A stretch of 64,000 nt of DNA. It comes from Nocardia jinanensis (GTDB taxonomy: Bacteria; Actinomycetota; Actinomycetes; Mycobacteriales; Mycobacteriaceae). Location: NCBI RefSeq assembly GCF_014645735.1, contig NZ_BMMH01000013.1:101865-165864 (forward strand). Reading direction: 5' to 3'. The notes beneath the pieces were generated by a model that was given only the letters and a program-made list of their open reading frames with translations, did not search any database and was not told the origin of the DNA. Position 1 is the stretch's first letter; every line of letters begins with the position of its first letter. The position numbers and the translations under genes were made by a program. This document shows, piece by piece, positions 1-9,362 of the stretch.

Positions 1-1030
1 CCATCGATACGGCCAGTAGTGAGATAGGCAGGACCAGCGCGTTCGAATAGGTGATCATGACGCCGGCGAGCCGGAAATAGGTGGCGTCGTGGTCGGATCT
101 CGTCTCGGCCAGATCGCTGTCGCCCAGTGCACGGGCGAGGTGGAGCATATTCTCGCCATGATGTTGCAAGCTGTCCGGATCCAGATTGGCGATGGTGTCC
201 CCGGCCGTGTGGTAATAGGACGGGTTCTCGATGTAGGCGAAGTTGAGTCCGGTGAAGCCGGCTTCTGCCAGCGCCGTGAAATCAGTGGAGTTCGGCATCG
301 CCCGATACACCTCGACGAGCGACGAGTCACCTCTGGGATGGGGTACGGCGTCGGCGAACAGCGAGACCAGCGCGGCGTTGTCCACCGAGGTCTCGAACAT
401 CAGCGACGGCCCGCTGACACCGCGCGCCTCCCAGTTGAGCACTACCCCGCCCGCCGGTGGGTGATACCGAGTGAAGGCGTCGGCGCCGAGCAGGCCGTCT
501 TCTTCTCCGTCGGTGAACAGCAATACGAGATCGTTGCGCAGACCGCCCTGCCCGGCGATCATCGCGCCGACCTCCAGCATGGCCGCCACCGCGGCCCCGT
601 CGTCGGAGGCGCCCGGACCCGTAGCGGCGGAATCGTAGTGGGCGACCAGCAGGACCGTCCCCGTGGAGTCGCGGCCGGGCAGTGTGGCGATCACATTGTC
701 GATCCGGCCGAACGTCGCGACTCCTTCCGACGCCCGGGCACCGACTCCGCGCTGGGTTCGCACCGAGAAACCGGCCGACTCCAGCCGACCGGTGATGTAT
801 TCCCGGGCCCGGTCGCTCGCCGGACTACCCAGCGGACGCGGCTCGGTCGCGAACCGGTTCAGGTGGGTCATGGCACGTTCGGCGCTGAACCGGTCGGCCA
901 CCGAGGCCGGGACCGGCTGCGGGCCGCGTCCTTCGGCGACCACTGTGACCGCTGCCGCGGCCATCAGCACGAACAGGGCTATCAGCCCCGCGACCACCCG
1001 GTGTGGGGACTCGATCAGTCTCGCGATCAC
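1..1030 (-). CDS. M28-family zinc metallopeptidase, 3' part outside the window
   Basis: Probable membrane-anchored aminopeptidase. About 343 codons are visible. An N-terminal hydrophobic segment (residues about 13-30) is followed by the M28 core: a metal-binding HYD, then GASDDGAA, then TDGEEDGLLGA with the catalytic and metal-binding acidic residues, and a C-terminal YHTAGDT motif supplying the last His. The visible end (ITYSNALVLPISLLAV) starts another hydrophobic stretch, so the product is probably the multi-span M28 type rather than a secreted one. The start is fixed at GTG 1030 because an in-frame TAG lies only four codons upstream (1040-1042). The gene runs off the left edge, so it is partial here. 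Substrate unknown. Confidence 0.85.
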   Translation of the reverse strand, partial: MIARLIESPHRVVAGLIALFVLMAAAAVTVVAEGRGPQPVPASVADRFSAERAMTHLNRFATEPRPLGSPASDRAREYITGRLESAGFSVRTQRGVGARASEGVATFGRIDNVIATLPGRDSTGTVLLVAHYDSAATGPGASDDGAAVAAMLEVGAMIAGQGGLRNDLVLLFTDGEEDGLLGADAFTRYHPPAGGVVLNWEARGVSGPSLMFETSVDNAALVSLFADAVPHPRGDSSLVEVYRAMPNSTDFTALAEAGFTGLNFAYIENPSYYHTAGDTIANLDPDSLQHHGENMLHLARALGDSDLAETRSDHDATYFRLAGVMITYSNALVLPISLLAVSM

Positions 1031-1286
1031 GATGCGACACTATGCGCCCGTATTTCGCCGGGCTCGAACTGATCCCAATCGTTGACAGTTCCGGCGGACC
1101 CGGGCCACCGGCCACCGATACCGCGCGCGGTAAGCGCCCGGCCACCAATTATGGGCGTGCGAGCCCGGACCACGCCGATCGCTGCGGAATCGGGTCGGGC
1201 CGGACGCTCCCCCGGCCCGGCGCCGCGCCGCACGAACTCCGCGTTGACCTGTACACCACTCGCGTACGCACAGGAAACGGGAGACG

Positions 1287-2498
1287 ATGGCACCGAAATT
1301 ACATCTCGGCGTGGCGCTCGACGGTGCGGGCCGGCATCCGGCCGCATGGCGGGAGCCGAATTCCCGGCCGGCCGAACTCTTCGGCCCCGGATACTGGACC
1401 GACTTGGCCGCGACGGCCCAGCGCGGTCTGCTCGACTTCCTGACCATCGACGACAGTCTCGCGGTCCCCGGAGACCGCCGGGCACCGGCCGACGGTGCCC
1501 TCGACCGCGTTCGGGCCAGGATCGACGCCCATCTGATCGCCGCACGACTCGCGCCGGTCACCCGGCACATCGGTCTCGTACCGACCGTGACCACGACCCA
1601 CACCGAACCGTTCCATGTCTCGAAATCGATTGCGACGCTGGATCACACCTCACGTGGCCGGGCGGGCTGGCAGGTCAGGGTATCGGGCACCGCGGAAGAA
1701 GCCGCGCATTTCGGACGCCGCCCGTTACGCGAGCTCACCGCCGCCGAACTGGCGGAAGTCCGGGCCACCGGCACTTTCCCCGGCTTCGTGCACGACCGGT
1801 TCGAGGAGGCCGCGGACGCTGTGGAAGTGGTCCGGCGGCTGTGGGACAGCTGGGAGGACGACGCCGAGATCCGCGATGTGGCCACTCGGCGTTTCATCGA
1901 CCGCGACAAATTGCACCACATCGATTTCCAGGGCAGCTATTTCAGCGTCCGCGGGCCGTCGATCACACCGCGGCCACCGCAGGGCCAGCCGGTGGTCACC
2001 GCCCTCGCGCACGCACCGCTGATATACGAATTCGCCGCTCGCAGCGCGGATCTGGTATTCGTCACGCCCACTGGTGAAGTCGGTCCCGCGACCGTACTCG
2101 GGCAGGTCGCCGAGGCCGCGGCGAAGGTGGGCCGCACGGGCGAGCCGCTGCGGGTCTACGCGGACCTCGAAGTCTTCCTCGACACCGCCGCGGCGACCGG
2201 ACCGCAGCGTCTGGCACGTCTGAACGAGACGGCCGGGATCGAACACTCCTCCGACGCGACCGTTTTCGCGGGAAGTGCCGACGAACTCGCCGAACTGCTC
2301 GTCGACTGGAGCGGTCAGGGAATCGATGGTTTCCGCTTACGGCCCGGGGTCGCGGTCGACGATCTGACCGCCATCACCGAAGGCCTCGTTCCCGCTTTAC
2401 AGCACCGCGGCGTCTTCCGCACGGGCTACCCGGACGGATCGCTGCGCGCGCTGCTCGGTCTACCCACCACCGTCCCCAACCGCTACGCGACCGCCTGA
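1287..2498 (+). CDS. LLM-class flavin-dependent oxidoreductase
   Basis: Luciferase-like monooxygenase of 403 aa, a TIM-barrel enzyme that uses reduced flavin and O2. Typical features are the early FLTIDDSLAVPG segment, the strand with THTEPFHVSKSIATLDHTSRGRAGWQV (residues about 110-135), and the late DGFRLRPG phosphate-side loop. A purine-rich GGGAGA lies just before the ATG. It is followed after 11 bp by a second flavin monooxygenase, so the two are probably one operon, perhaps acting on related sulfur- or nitrogen-containing organics. The barrel insertion is shorter than in the NtaA/SnaA/DszA type that follows. Substrate cannot be read from sequence. Confidence 0.85.
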   Translation: MAPKLHLGVALDGAGRHPAAWREPNSRPAELFGPGYWTDLAATAQRGLLDFLTIDDSLAVPGDRRAPADGALDRVRARIDAHLIAARLAPVTRHIGLVPTVTTTHTEPFHVSKSIATLDHTSRGRAGWQVRVSGTAEEAAHFGRRPLRELTAAELAEVRATGTFPGFVHDRFEEAADAVEVVRRLWDSWEDDAEIRDVATRRFIDRDKLHHIDFQGSYFSVRGPSITPRPPQGQPVVTALAHAPLIYEFAARSADLVFVTPTGEVGPATVLGQVAEAAAKVGRTGEPLRVYADLEVFLDTAAATGPQRLARLNETAGIEHSSDATVFAGSADELAELLVDWSGQGIDGFRLRPGVAVDDLTAITEGLVPALQHRGVFRTGYPDGSLRALLGLPTTVPNRYATA

Positions 2499-2509
2499 GC
2501 GAGGTCATC

Positions 2510-3889
2510 ATGAGCACTCCCCGTAAGCAGGTCATCCTGGGCGCCTACCTCGGTGGCGTCAATCACCACACCGCGTGGTGGCATCCCGAAGCCGGTAGCC
2601 AGATCGATTTCGGCAGTTTCGAACACACCGCGCGCACCGCCGAGCGCGGCAAATTCGATTTCTTCTTCCTCGCCGAGGGACTCGCGCTGCGCGAACGCGC
2701 GGGCGAGATCTTCGATCAGGACATCATCGGCCGCCCCGATACGTTGACGGTGCTGGCCTCGCTGGCCGCGGTCACCGAGCATCTCGGTTTGGCGGGCACG
2801 ATCAACACGACCTTCAACGAGCCCTACGAGCTGGCTCGCCAGTTCGCCAGTCTCGATCACCTCTCCGGAGGGCGTGCCGCCTGGAATGTGGTGACCTCCT
2901 TCGACGCGTTCACCGGCCAGAACTTCCGGCGGGGCGGATTCCTCGACCCCGCCGACCGCTACGTGCGGGCCGAGGAGACGTTGAACGCGGTACGCGCGCT
3001 GTGGGACTCGTGGGCGGCCGATGATCTGGTCGCGGACAAGGAGTCCGGCCGGTACCTCGCCCGCCCGGAGGCCGGTGCCTTCGCTTTCCACGGCGCACAA
3101 TTCGATATCTCGGGTCGGTTCACCGTCCCGCGCAGTCCACAGGGCAGACCGGTGATCCTGCAGGCCGGTGTCTCTCCGCAAGGCCGTGATTTCGCGGCCG
3201 CGAACGCCGATGCGATCTTCTCCCCCTACGGCAAGCTGCCGGAAGCCGCGGAGTTCTACCGCGATATCAAGGCGCGAGCCGTGGCGGCGGGCCGTGCGGC
3301 CGACGATATCAAGATCCTGCCCTCGGCGAGTTTCGTGCTCGGCGAGACGGAGGACGAGGCCCTGGAGAAGTACCACACCGTCCGCGACGAACAGGTCACC
3401 GGCCAGACCGCGCTGATCCTGCTCGAGCAGATCTGGAACCGTGACCTGTCCGGCTACGACCCGGACGGACCGGTACCGGCTATCGACCCCGATCCCGACG
3501 GCACGCCGATCATCCAGGGCCGCGCGTTTCTCCATCAGGATCGCTTCGCCACCGCACAGCGTCTGCGCGAGGTCGCCGAGGCGAAGAAACTCACGCTGCG
3601 CGAAGTGGTGATCGATCAATTCGAACGCGGGCCGCTCGTCGGAACCCCGGCCCGGGTCGCCGCACAGATCGATACCTTCGTCCAGGACAACGGTTCGGAT
3701 GGTTTCATCCTCGGCTCCCATCTCGTGCCGTGGGGACTGGACGAATTCGTCGACAAGGTGGTCCCGCTGTTGCAGGACCGCGGCGTACTGCGCACCGAGT
3801 ACACCGGTACCACCCTGCGCGACAATCTGGGCCTGCGTCGCGCGCACTCGCGCGCGGATCAGGCCGAGGTCTCCTCCGGTCTGGCCTGA
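2510..3889 (+). CDS. NtaA/SnaA/DszA-family FMN-dependent monooxygenase
   Basis: 459 aa, the usual length for this family of FMNH2-dependent monooxygenases, which cleave C-N or C-S bonds in compounds such as nitrilotriacetate and dibenzothiophene sulfone. Diagnostic blocks are FDFFFLAEGL near residue 50, NEPYELARQFASLDHLSGGRAAWNVVTS (about 103-130), a phosphate-binding NFRRGG, RSPQGRPVILQAG (about 210-222) and a C-terminal GSHLVPWGLDEF. An SD-like GAGG precedes the ATG, 11 bp after the upstream monooxygenase. No flavin reductase is adjacent. The last 31 bp overlap the end of the convergent gene. Confidence 0.9.
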   Translation: MSTPRKQVILGAYLGGVNHHTAWWHPEAGSQIDFGSFEHTARTAERGKFDFFFLAEGLALRERAGEIFDQDIIGRPDTLTVLASLAAVTEHLGLAGTINTTFNEPYELARQFASLDHLSGGRAAWNVVTSFDAFTGQNFRRGGFLDPADRYVRAEETLNAVRALWDSWAADDLVADKESGRYLARPEAGAFAFHGAQFDISGRFTVPRSPQGRPVILQAGVSPQGRDFAAANADAIFSPYGKLPEAAEFYRDIKARAVAAGRAADDIKILPSASFVLGETEDEALEKYHTVRDEQVTGQTALILLEQIWNRDLSGYDPDGPVPAIDPDPDGTPIIQGRAFLHQDRFATAQRLREVAEAKKLTLREVVIDQFERGPLVGTPARVAAQIDTFVQDNGSDGFILGSHLVPWGLDEFVDKVVPLLQDRGVLRTEYTGTTLRDNLGLRRAHSRADQAEVSSGLA

Positions 3890-5784
3890 GCCATCTTCAG
3901 CAACGCTCCGTGCAGCGTAACCGCCTGTTCACCCGCGCGTTTGCCCCGCAACTCGAACTCGGCGAAACCCTCGATCAGCGCACGGCGAGGGTCCAGCAGG
4001 CCGCCCCCGATATTCGGGCCTCCGCTGAGGGAACCGGCCATCAGGATCCGCCAGGCTTCCTGGCGGGCCCGGTAGCCGCCCACCTCGTCGAGAGCGGCGG
4101 CGAACGCGCGGATCACCGCCGTGTACACCGGACGGTCGGTGCCACCGGATCGGCGGAAGCGTCTTCTGGTCTGCCCGGGACCGGGTTCGCGAGCCCCGGC
4201 CAATTCGGACTGCTCCAAGGTGATCCACACCTGCGGCAGGACGCCCAGGCCCGATTCGGTCGCCTCCTTACGTTCCCGGCGGATCGTGTCCTCGCGTTGT
4301 TCGGCGACTTCGATGCCGTACAGCGGGATCGTGTATTTCCCGAACAGGTCGTCCAGGGCGGCGGCGATCTCGTGGACGATATCGGTATCGACCCCGGCCG
4401 TCTCGAACCCGCGATCTTCCAGGCCGTGTTTGCGGGCCATCTCCCGCACCAGCAGGGTCACGCCGGGATCCTTGTCCCGCCGTGCCCCCGGCAGCACGGT
4501 CAGCCCCTCGGAATCCGGTGCGGGTTCCGGCTCGGCCGCCGGTGGTTCGGGCACACGCGGATCAGCCACCAGTTTCAGCGGCACGGATGTCGAAGAGCGC
4601 TGCGCCGGGTCGGCACCCGCCGCGCGGGCCGACCTCCGCTGCCCGATGGACTCCGCGGTCGGCCGCGCTTCTTCGTCGATCAACAGCGACAGTTCCGGCG
4701 GCGATTCGCCCGCCTGCGGGACGGGCGAGGGCGCACGCGCGGGTGACCGGATCTCCTCGCGCTGCGCGGCGATACGTGGCATCTCGGGCGGATTGCCCGG
4801 TACGTCGACAACGCTCCGGGTCGACGGAGGCTCGGAATACGGCTCGACCGGCTCCCGCGCCGCCGCCCCGGACGACCCGACAGCGGCCGGGGCAGCTCTG
4901 TCCGCATTATCCGAGGTCGTGCGCCGGTCCCGAGCCGACGACGCCACGGGTGCGATGCCGGCGATCGCATCGAACAGGAATTCGGGCAACGCGACACCGC
5001 GACCCGATGCGGCGGATCCATTCGACTCGTTCCCACCCGAGACGATCGGCGGTACGCCCCCGGTATCGGCGAGCGGCGGGGCAGCCCCGGTATCGACGAG
5101 CTTCGGGGGGCGCCGGTTCTCACGGGACGGGCCGGGCGGCTCCGCGGCCATCTTCGGCGGCGGTCCGAGCGAAGGGGCGGGCGGGCACAGCGCGGCCTGC
5201 CCCTCACCTGCCGCGCCGGCGATCCCGTATGAGAACGGACCGGGTAGCGATTCGGCGGGACGCGGCGCCTCCGAGGGGCGCGCGGTTTCAGCTGTCCGCG
5301 CGGCGACCGCGGGCGCCACCGTGTCGGGCATCGTGGACTGCGCAGCAGACGGCGGCGGGGCAGACGGCGGCGCAGCAGACGGTAGCGGGGCAGACGGTGG
5401 TAAGGCGGCCTGCCCGGTTGCCTTCGCGGAGGGAGGAAGTGGGGGTGCGGGGGTGGCGGTGGCCTCGGGCGCGCCGGCCCGCCCGGAGAAGGAAGCGGTC
5501 GCCCGTTTCCGCGCCCATGGAGTCGCGGCCGGTGTCCGTACGGCCGGTGAAGCGGTCGGTGCCTGTTCGCCGCCGGCACCGCGATTCTCTACCGGTACAC
5601 CGGGAGCGAGGGCCCCGATCCGCTCGGGAGTCGTAGCGGTGACGCTCCGCTCCGAGATCCGCTCGGCCGAGGCTATGGCGGCCTTCAACTCGCCGGTGAC
5701 CCGAGAGGCCTCGGCGATCAGCTTCTCCAGTGTCGATACCAGTGCGCGTAATTCGGCCGCGTCCACCGCAGGGCTCTGGCTCAC
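3859..5784 (-). CDS. Pro/Ala-rich hypothetical protein, 641 aa
   Basis: Not recognised. Three parts are visible. Residues 1-45 form a helical, coiled-coil-like head (ELRALVSTLEKLIAEASR). Residues about 50-430 are a disordered Pro/Ala/Ser/Gly-rich linker including a PPSAx pentapeptide repeat. The C-terminal 200 residues look folded (DTDIVHEIAAALDDLFGKY, LPQVWITLEQSELAG, YTAVIRAFAAALDEVGGYRAR, LIEGFAEFELRGKRAG). There is no signal peptide or membrane segment. The start is GTG at 5784. Its last 31 bp overlap the convergent monooxygenase gene. Strong third-position GC over the full length supports coding. Confidence 0.7.
   Translation of the reverse strand: MSQSPAVDAAELRALVSTLEKLIAEASRVTGELKAAIASAERISERSVTATTPERIGALAPGVPVENRGAGGEQAPTASPAVRTPAATPWARKRATASFSGRAGAPEATATPAPPLPPSAKATGQAALPPSAPLPSAAPPSAPPPSAAQSTMPDTVAPAVAARTAETARPSEAPRPAESLPGPFSYGIAGAAGEGQAALCPPAPSLGPPPKMAAEPPGPSRENRRPPKLVDTGAAPPLADTGGVPPIVSGGNESNGSAASGRGVALPEFLFDAIAGIAPVASSARDRRTTSDNADRAAPAAVGSSGAAAREPVEPYSEPPSTRSVVDVPGNPPEMPRIAAQREEIRSPARAPSPVPQAGESPPELSLLIDEEARPTAESIGQRRSARAAGADPAQRSSTSVPLKLVADPRVPEPPAAEPEPAPDSEGLTVLPGARRDKDPGVTLLVREMARKHGLEDRGFETAGVDTDIVHEIAAALDDLFGKYTIPLYGIEVAEQREDTIRRERKEATESGLGVLPQVWITLEQSELAGAREPGPGQTRRRFRRSGGTDRPVYTAVIRAFAAALDEVGGYRARQEAWRILMAGSLSGGPNIGGGLLDPRRALIEGFAEFELRGKRAGEQAVTLHGALLKMAQARPEETSA
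5345..5404. repeat. Four tandem copies of a 15-bp repeat
   Basis: Consecutive 15-mers beginning GCAGACGG start at 5345, 5360, 5375 and 5390. Read on the minus strand they encode a repeated PPSAx pentapeptide in the disordered linker of the 641-aa protein. In-frame repeats of this kind can change copy number without breaking the reading frame. Confidence 0.8.
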
Positions 5785-5992
5785 AGATGTCTCCGCAAAT
5801 CGTCACAGCAGCCGGACCGGACCGTGTACCGGTTCGGCCCGCATCAACGGTTTGACACGCACTGACATGAAAACAGTTTCTAATGTCGCGGGTCGACGCG
5901 CGAGCCACCGCGGCTCTCCCGGCTGGGAAGATCCCGGGCCGGCGGCGACGACGTGCACAATGCGGCGGTCCTACTTCTGCGAGGATGGGTCA

Positions 5993-6805
5993 GTGGTCGA
6001 TGTGCTGAACAGGAATCGTGTGGTGGTAACGGGTCGCGCCGGAGCGCCCGTCGTGGTACTCGCGCACGGGTTCGGCTGCGATCAGGGGCTTTGGCGTCTG
6101 GTGACGCCGCTGCTCGCGGAGCAGTTCGGCGTCGTCCTGTTCGATCACGTGGGTTCGGGGGCCTCGGACCTCTCGGCGTGGGAGCCGGACCGGTATTCGA
6201 CGATGGAAGGCTACGCCGAGGACATCCGGCAGGTGTGCCGGACGGTCGGCCTGGGTCCGGTGGTGCTGGTCGGGCATTCGGTGGCGGCGTCGATGGCCGT
6301 ACTGGCCGCCAACGCGGAGCCGGAGCTCTTCCGAGGCCTGGTGCTGCTGGCGCCGAGTCCTCGTTTCACCGACGACCCGGCGACCGGGTACCGAGGCGGT
6401 TTCAGTGCCGGCGATATCGACGAACTGCTCGAATCGCTGGACGCGAACTACCTGGGGTGGTCGGGAGCTATGGCGCCGGTGATCATGGGGAATCCGCAAC
6501 AGCCGGAGCTGGCGCAGGAGCTGGAGACCACGTTCTGCCGCAACGATCCGGAGATCGCGCGGGTCTTCGCGCGGGTGACCTTTCTGTCCGACAACCGCGA
6601 CGATCTCTCGGCGGTGCAGGTACCGACGCTGGTGGCGCAGTGCTCCACCGATGCGATCGCCCCGCGCGAGGTCGGCGAGTTCGTTCATTCCCGCATACCC
6701 GGGAGCCGGCTGGTGACCCTTGCCGCGACCGGCCACTGCCCGCAGCTGGCGGCTCCCGAGGAGACCGCCGCCGCGATCACCGGCTTCGTGCGCGACCTAC
6801 CATGA
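5993..6805 (+). CDS. rsbQ: RsbQ-like alpha/beta hydrolase, energy-stress signalling
   Basis: Alpha/beta hydrolase of 270 aa, almost the length of Bacillus RsbQ, which activates the phosphatase RsbP under energy stress. The start is set at GTG 5993 because GAGGATGG sits just upstream; this choice puts the triad at Ser96 (GHSVA), Asp220 and His248, close to Ser96/Asp219/His247 of RsbQ. Longer starts (ATG 5960) are possible but lack an SD. The stop overlaps the next start as ATGA, and that next gene is a PAS-PP2C phosphatase, which is the classic RsbQ-RsbP pairing. It probably hydrolyses a small ligand that RsbP's PAS domain senses; the ligand is unknown. Confidence 0.88.
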   Translation: MVDVLNRNRVVVTGRAGAPVVVLAHGFGCDQGLWRLVTPLLAEQFGVVLFDHVGSGASDLSAWEPDRYSTMEGYAEDIRQVCRTVGLGPVVLVGHSVAASMAVLAANAEPELFRGLVLLAPSPRFTDDPATGYRGGFSAGDIDELLESLDANYLGWSGAMAPVIMGNPQQPELAQELETTFCRNDPEIARVFARVTFLSDNRDDLSAVQVPTLVAQCSTDAIAPREVGEFVHSRIPGSRLVTLAATGHCPQLAAPEETAAAITGFVRDLP

Positions 6806-8076
6806 TGGGGTGCCGCGCGGGTGGTCCGGACCCGGAGCGTTCCGAGCTCGAGCCGGATGATCCGGAGCAGCGCGCGGAGTTCACCGCCCTGTTGGAGGAC
6901 GACGTCGAGGATCTGTACGAGAATGCCCCCTGCGGCTATCTGTCCACACTGCTGGACGGGCGGATCGCCAAGATCAACACGACCTTGCTGAACTGGCTCG
7001 GTTACCGGCGCGAGGACCTGGTCGGCCGGCGCTATTTCAGCGATCTGCTCACCGTCGGCGGTCGTCTCTACCACGAAACGCATTTCGCGCCGCTGCTGCG
7101 GATGCAGGGCCATATCAGCGGGATCGCACTCGAACTCCGCGCGAGCGACGGCTCGAGGCTGCCGGTACTCGTGACCTCCACGGTGAAGACCGGCGCGGAC
7201 GGGGAACCGCTGCTCATCCGCACCACTGTGTTCGACGCCCGCGAACGGCGCGCCTACGAGACCGAACTGTTGCGGGCCCGCCGCGAGGCCGACCGGGAAC
7301 GCGACCGTGTGCAACGGTTGAACGCGACCCTGCAGCGCACGCTGCTGCCCGCGGCCCTCGAGCCGGTTCCGGGAGCCGATGTCGCCGCGCACTACCACGC
7401 CGCCTCTCCCGACGAGGTCGGCGGCGATTTCTACGACCTGTTCCCCATTTCGACCGGAACCTGGGGTTTCTTTCTCGGTGACGTCTGCGGTAAGGGCGCT
7501 CTCGCGGCCACGATCACTTCCCTCGTCCGGTACACGCTGCGCGCCGCCGCCGTCTACGACTCCGACCCCACCGCGGTCCTGCGACATCTCAACACCACCA
7601 TGGTGCGCGATCACCGCGCCGGGCACCCACGCTTCTGCACCGTGCTCTACGGCCGGTTGACCCTCGCCGAAGGCGCCGGCGGGCCCCACGCCACTGTCAC
7701 ACTGGCCTCCGGTGGACATCCGCCCGCCCTGCTGCTGCGTGCCGACGGCACAGCCGATTACCTGCACACTCCCGGGGGGCAACTGGTCGGCGTGTTTCCC
7801 GATGCCGCTGTCGCGACCGTGACCCTCACCCTGGAACCCGGTGACACGCTGCTGCTGTACACCGACGGACTCACCGAAGCTCGCACCGCCGAGGGGTTCT
7901 ACGGGGAGTCCGAACTCCTGGAGTTCGCCCGCGTTCTGGCTCCGGAGTCGGCCACCGGCACCGTCACAGCGGTCTCCGGACTGCTCGACGCCCTCGGCAC
8001 CGGTGTCACCGACGACACCGCGTTGCTGGCCCTGCACCTGCCGGAGCGGGATCGGTCCCGCGCCCGTGCCGAGTGA
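6802..8076 (+). CDS. rsbP: RsbP-like PAS-PP2C phosphatase
   Basis: SpoIIE/PP2C-type Ser/Thr phosphatase of 424 aa. Domains in order: a PAS domain (about 34-146), a charged coiled coil (about 147-180) and a PP2C core from about 188. Metal-binding acidic residues are visible in DEVGGDFYDL, FLGDVCGKG and the C-terminal TDDTALL. In Bacillus, RsbP dephosphorylates an anti-sigma antagonist to release sigma-B. The start ATG overlaps the rsbQ stop by 4 bp, so translation is coupled; a second ATG follows immediately. No RsbV/RsbW-type partner is in the window, but a SigB/SigF-type sigma factor lies at 36.9 kb. Confidence 0.88.
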   Translation: MMGCRAGGPDPERSELEPDDPEQRAEFTALLEDDVEDLYENAPCGYLSTLLDGRIAKINTTLLNWLGYRREDLVGRRYFSDLLTVGGRLYHETHFAPLLRMQGHISGIALELRASDGSRLPVLVTSTVKTGADGEPLLIRTTVFDARERRAYETELLRARREADRERDRVQRLNATLQRTLLPAALEPVPGADVAAHYHAASPDEVGGDFYDLFPISTGTWGFFLGDVCGKGALAATITSLVRYTLRAAAVYDSDPTAVLRHLNTTMVRDHRAGHPRFCTVLYGRLTLAEGAGGPHATVTLASGGHPPALLLRADGTADYLHTPGGQLVGVFPDAAVATVTLTLEPGDTLLLYTDGLTEARTAEGFYGESELLEFARVLAPESATGTVTAVSGLLDALGTGVTDDTALLALHLPERDRSRARAE

Positions 8077-8147
8077 ACGACCCGGCCGCCACCACGAACT
8101 CCAATCACATCCAGCTCGACCGACGAACAGTCAAGGAGATACCAGCG

Positions 8148-9227
8148 ATGCCGAAAATCGTAGTGTTCGGGGCCACCGGCTACACCGGCCGCTTGATCGC
8201 CGAGGCCCTGGTCGCCCACGATGCCGCACCCGTACTGGCCGCGCGCAACGCCGGCGCGCTGGAGAAGCTGGCCGCGGACGTCGGTGGAGCGGAGACCGCG
8301 GTCGCCGATGTGACCGATCCGGACTCGGTACGCGCGCTGCTGGGACGCGGCGATGTCCTGGTCACCACGGTGGGTCCCTTCCTGCGATACGGCGGCCCCG
8401 CGCTGGCAGCCGCCGTCGCGGCGGGGGCACACTATTTCGACTCCACCGGAGAAGGCCCGTTCATCCGCACGGTCTTCGACCACGACGAGCAGGCACGCAA
8501 AGCGGGCGTCGGGCTGCTCACCGCGTTCGGGTTCGACTATGTGCCGGGCAACCTGGCCGCGGGTCTCGCGTTGCGCGAAGCGCCCGGAGCCGTACGCGCT
8601 GATATCGGTTACTTCATCGCCGCCCCCGGCATCAGCGGCGGCACGCGCGCGTCCATGGCGGGCATGCTGTTCGAGAACGGTTTCGCCCTGCGCGACGGCC
8701 GGGTCGTCCCCGAGCGGACAGCCGCACGGGTCCGCGGTTTCGACGTCGCGGGCCGGGAGCGCACGGGAGCGTCGGTGCCGGGTTCGGAACATCTCACCCT
8801 CACCCGGTCCTATCCGCAACTGCGGTACGCCGACGTCTACCTCGGTCTGCCCGCGGTGGCGGCACACGGTCTACAGGCCACCTCGTTGCTCGCCGGCGCG
8901 GTCGCCCGGGTGACCCCGGTGAAGCGACTGGCCGAGGCGGCGCTGACCCGTCTCGTCAAAGGATCGACCGGCGGCCCGGCACCCACCGCACGCGCCCGCA
9001 CCCGGACCTGGGCGGTCGCCGAAGCATCCGACGACACCGGCAACGTCCTGGCGTCGGTGACGCTCACCGCCGGCGACCCCTACGGCTTCACCGCGGCGAT
9101 CCTCGCCTGGGGTGCGCGGACCGCGCTCGACGGCGGCCTGCGCGGTACCGGGGCACTGGGCCCGGTCGACGCCTTCGGCCTCGACCTGCTGTCCGCCGGC
9201 GCGGCCGAAGCCGGACTGACCCGGTAA
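8148..9227 (+). CDS. Saccharopine dehydrogenase-like NAD(P)-binding reductase
   Basis: 359 aa, starting at ATG 8148, which has AAGGAGAT immediately upstream; an in-frame start at 8073 is less likely. The N-terminus is a Rossmann fold (KIVVFGATGYTGRLIAEAL), followed by VTTVGPFLRYGGPALAAAVAAGAHYFDSTGE, a signature of saccharopine-dehydrogenase-like and trans-acting enoyl reductase proteins. Such proteins in mycolate bacteria often reduce lipid intermediates, but no lipid genes are adjacent, so the substrate is open. It follows rsbP by 71 bp on the same strand and may be co-transcribed. Confidence 0.8.
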   Translation: MPKIVVFGATGYTGRLIAEALVAHDAAPVLAARNAGALEKLAADVGGAETAVADVTDPDSVRALLGRGDVLVTTVGPFLRYGGPALAAAVAAGAHYFDSTGEGPFIRTVFDHDEQARKAGVGLLTAFGFDYVPGNLAAGLALREAPGAVRADIGYFIAAPGISGGTRASMAGMLFENGFALRDGRVVPERTAARVRGFDVAGRERTGASVPGSEHLTLTRSYPQLRYADVYLGLPAVAAHGLQATSLLAGAVARVTPVKRLAEAALTRLVKGSTGGPAPTARARTRTWAVAEASDDTGNVLASVTLTAGDPYGFTAAILAWGARTALDGGLRGTGALGPVDAFGLDLLSAGAAEAGLTR

Positions 9228-9362
9228 CCGGCGGACGTTCTGAGCCTGCGGACCCTTCCGGCCCTGGCCGATCTCACCTCCCTCTCGTACCAGGGATGTA
9301 CCGTGATCCACCTCTACGCGGCGCTCTGAGCGGAGCCGAGCAGGCCCGCACCCCACCGGCGA

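Noticed and set aside
4121..5980. Very long open plus-strand frame opposite the 641-aa gene, in frame with rsbQ
   Set aside because: Open frames are expected opposite GC-rich coding sequence. The RsbQ homology and SD place the true start at 5993.
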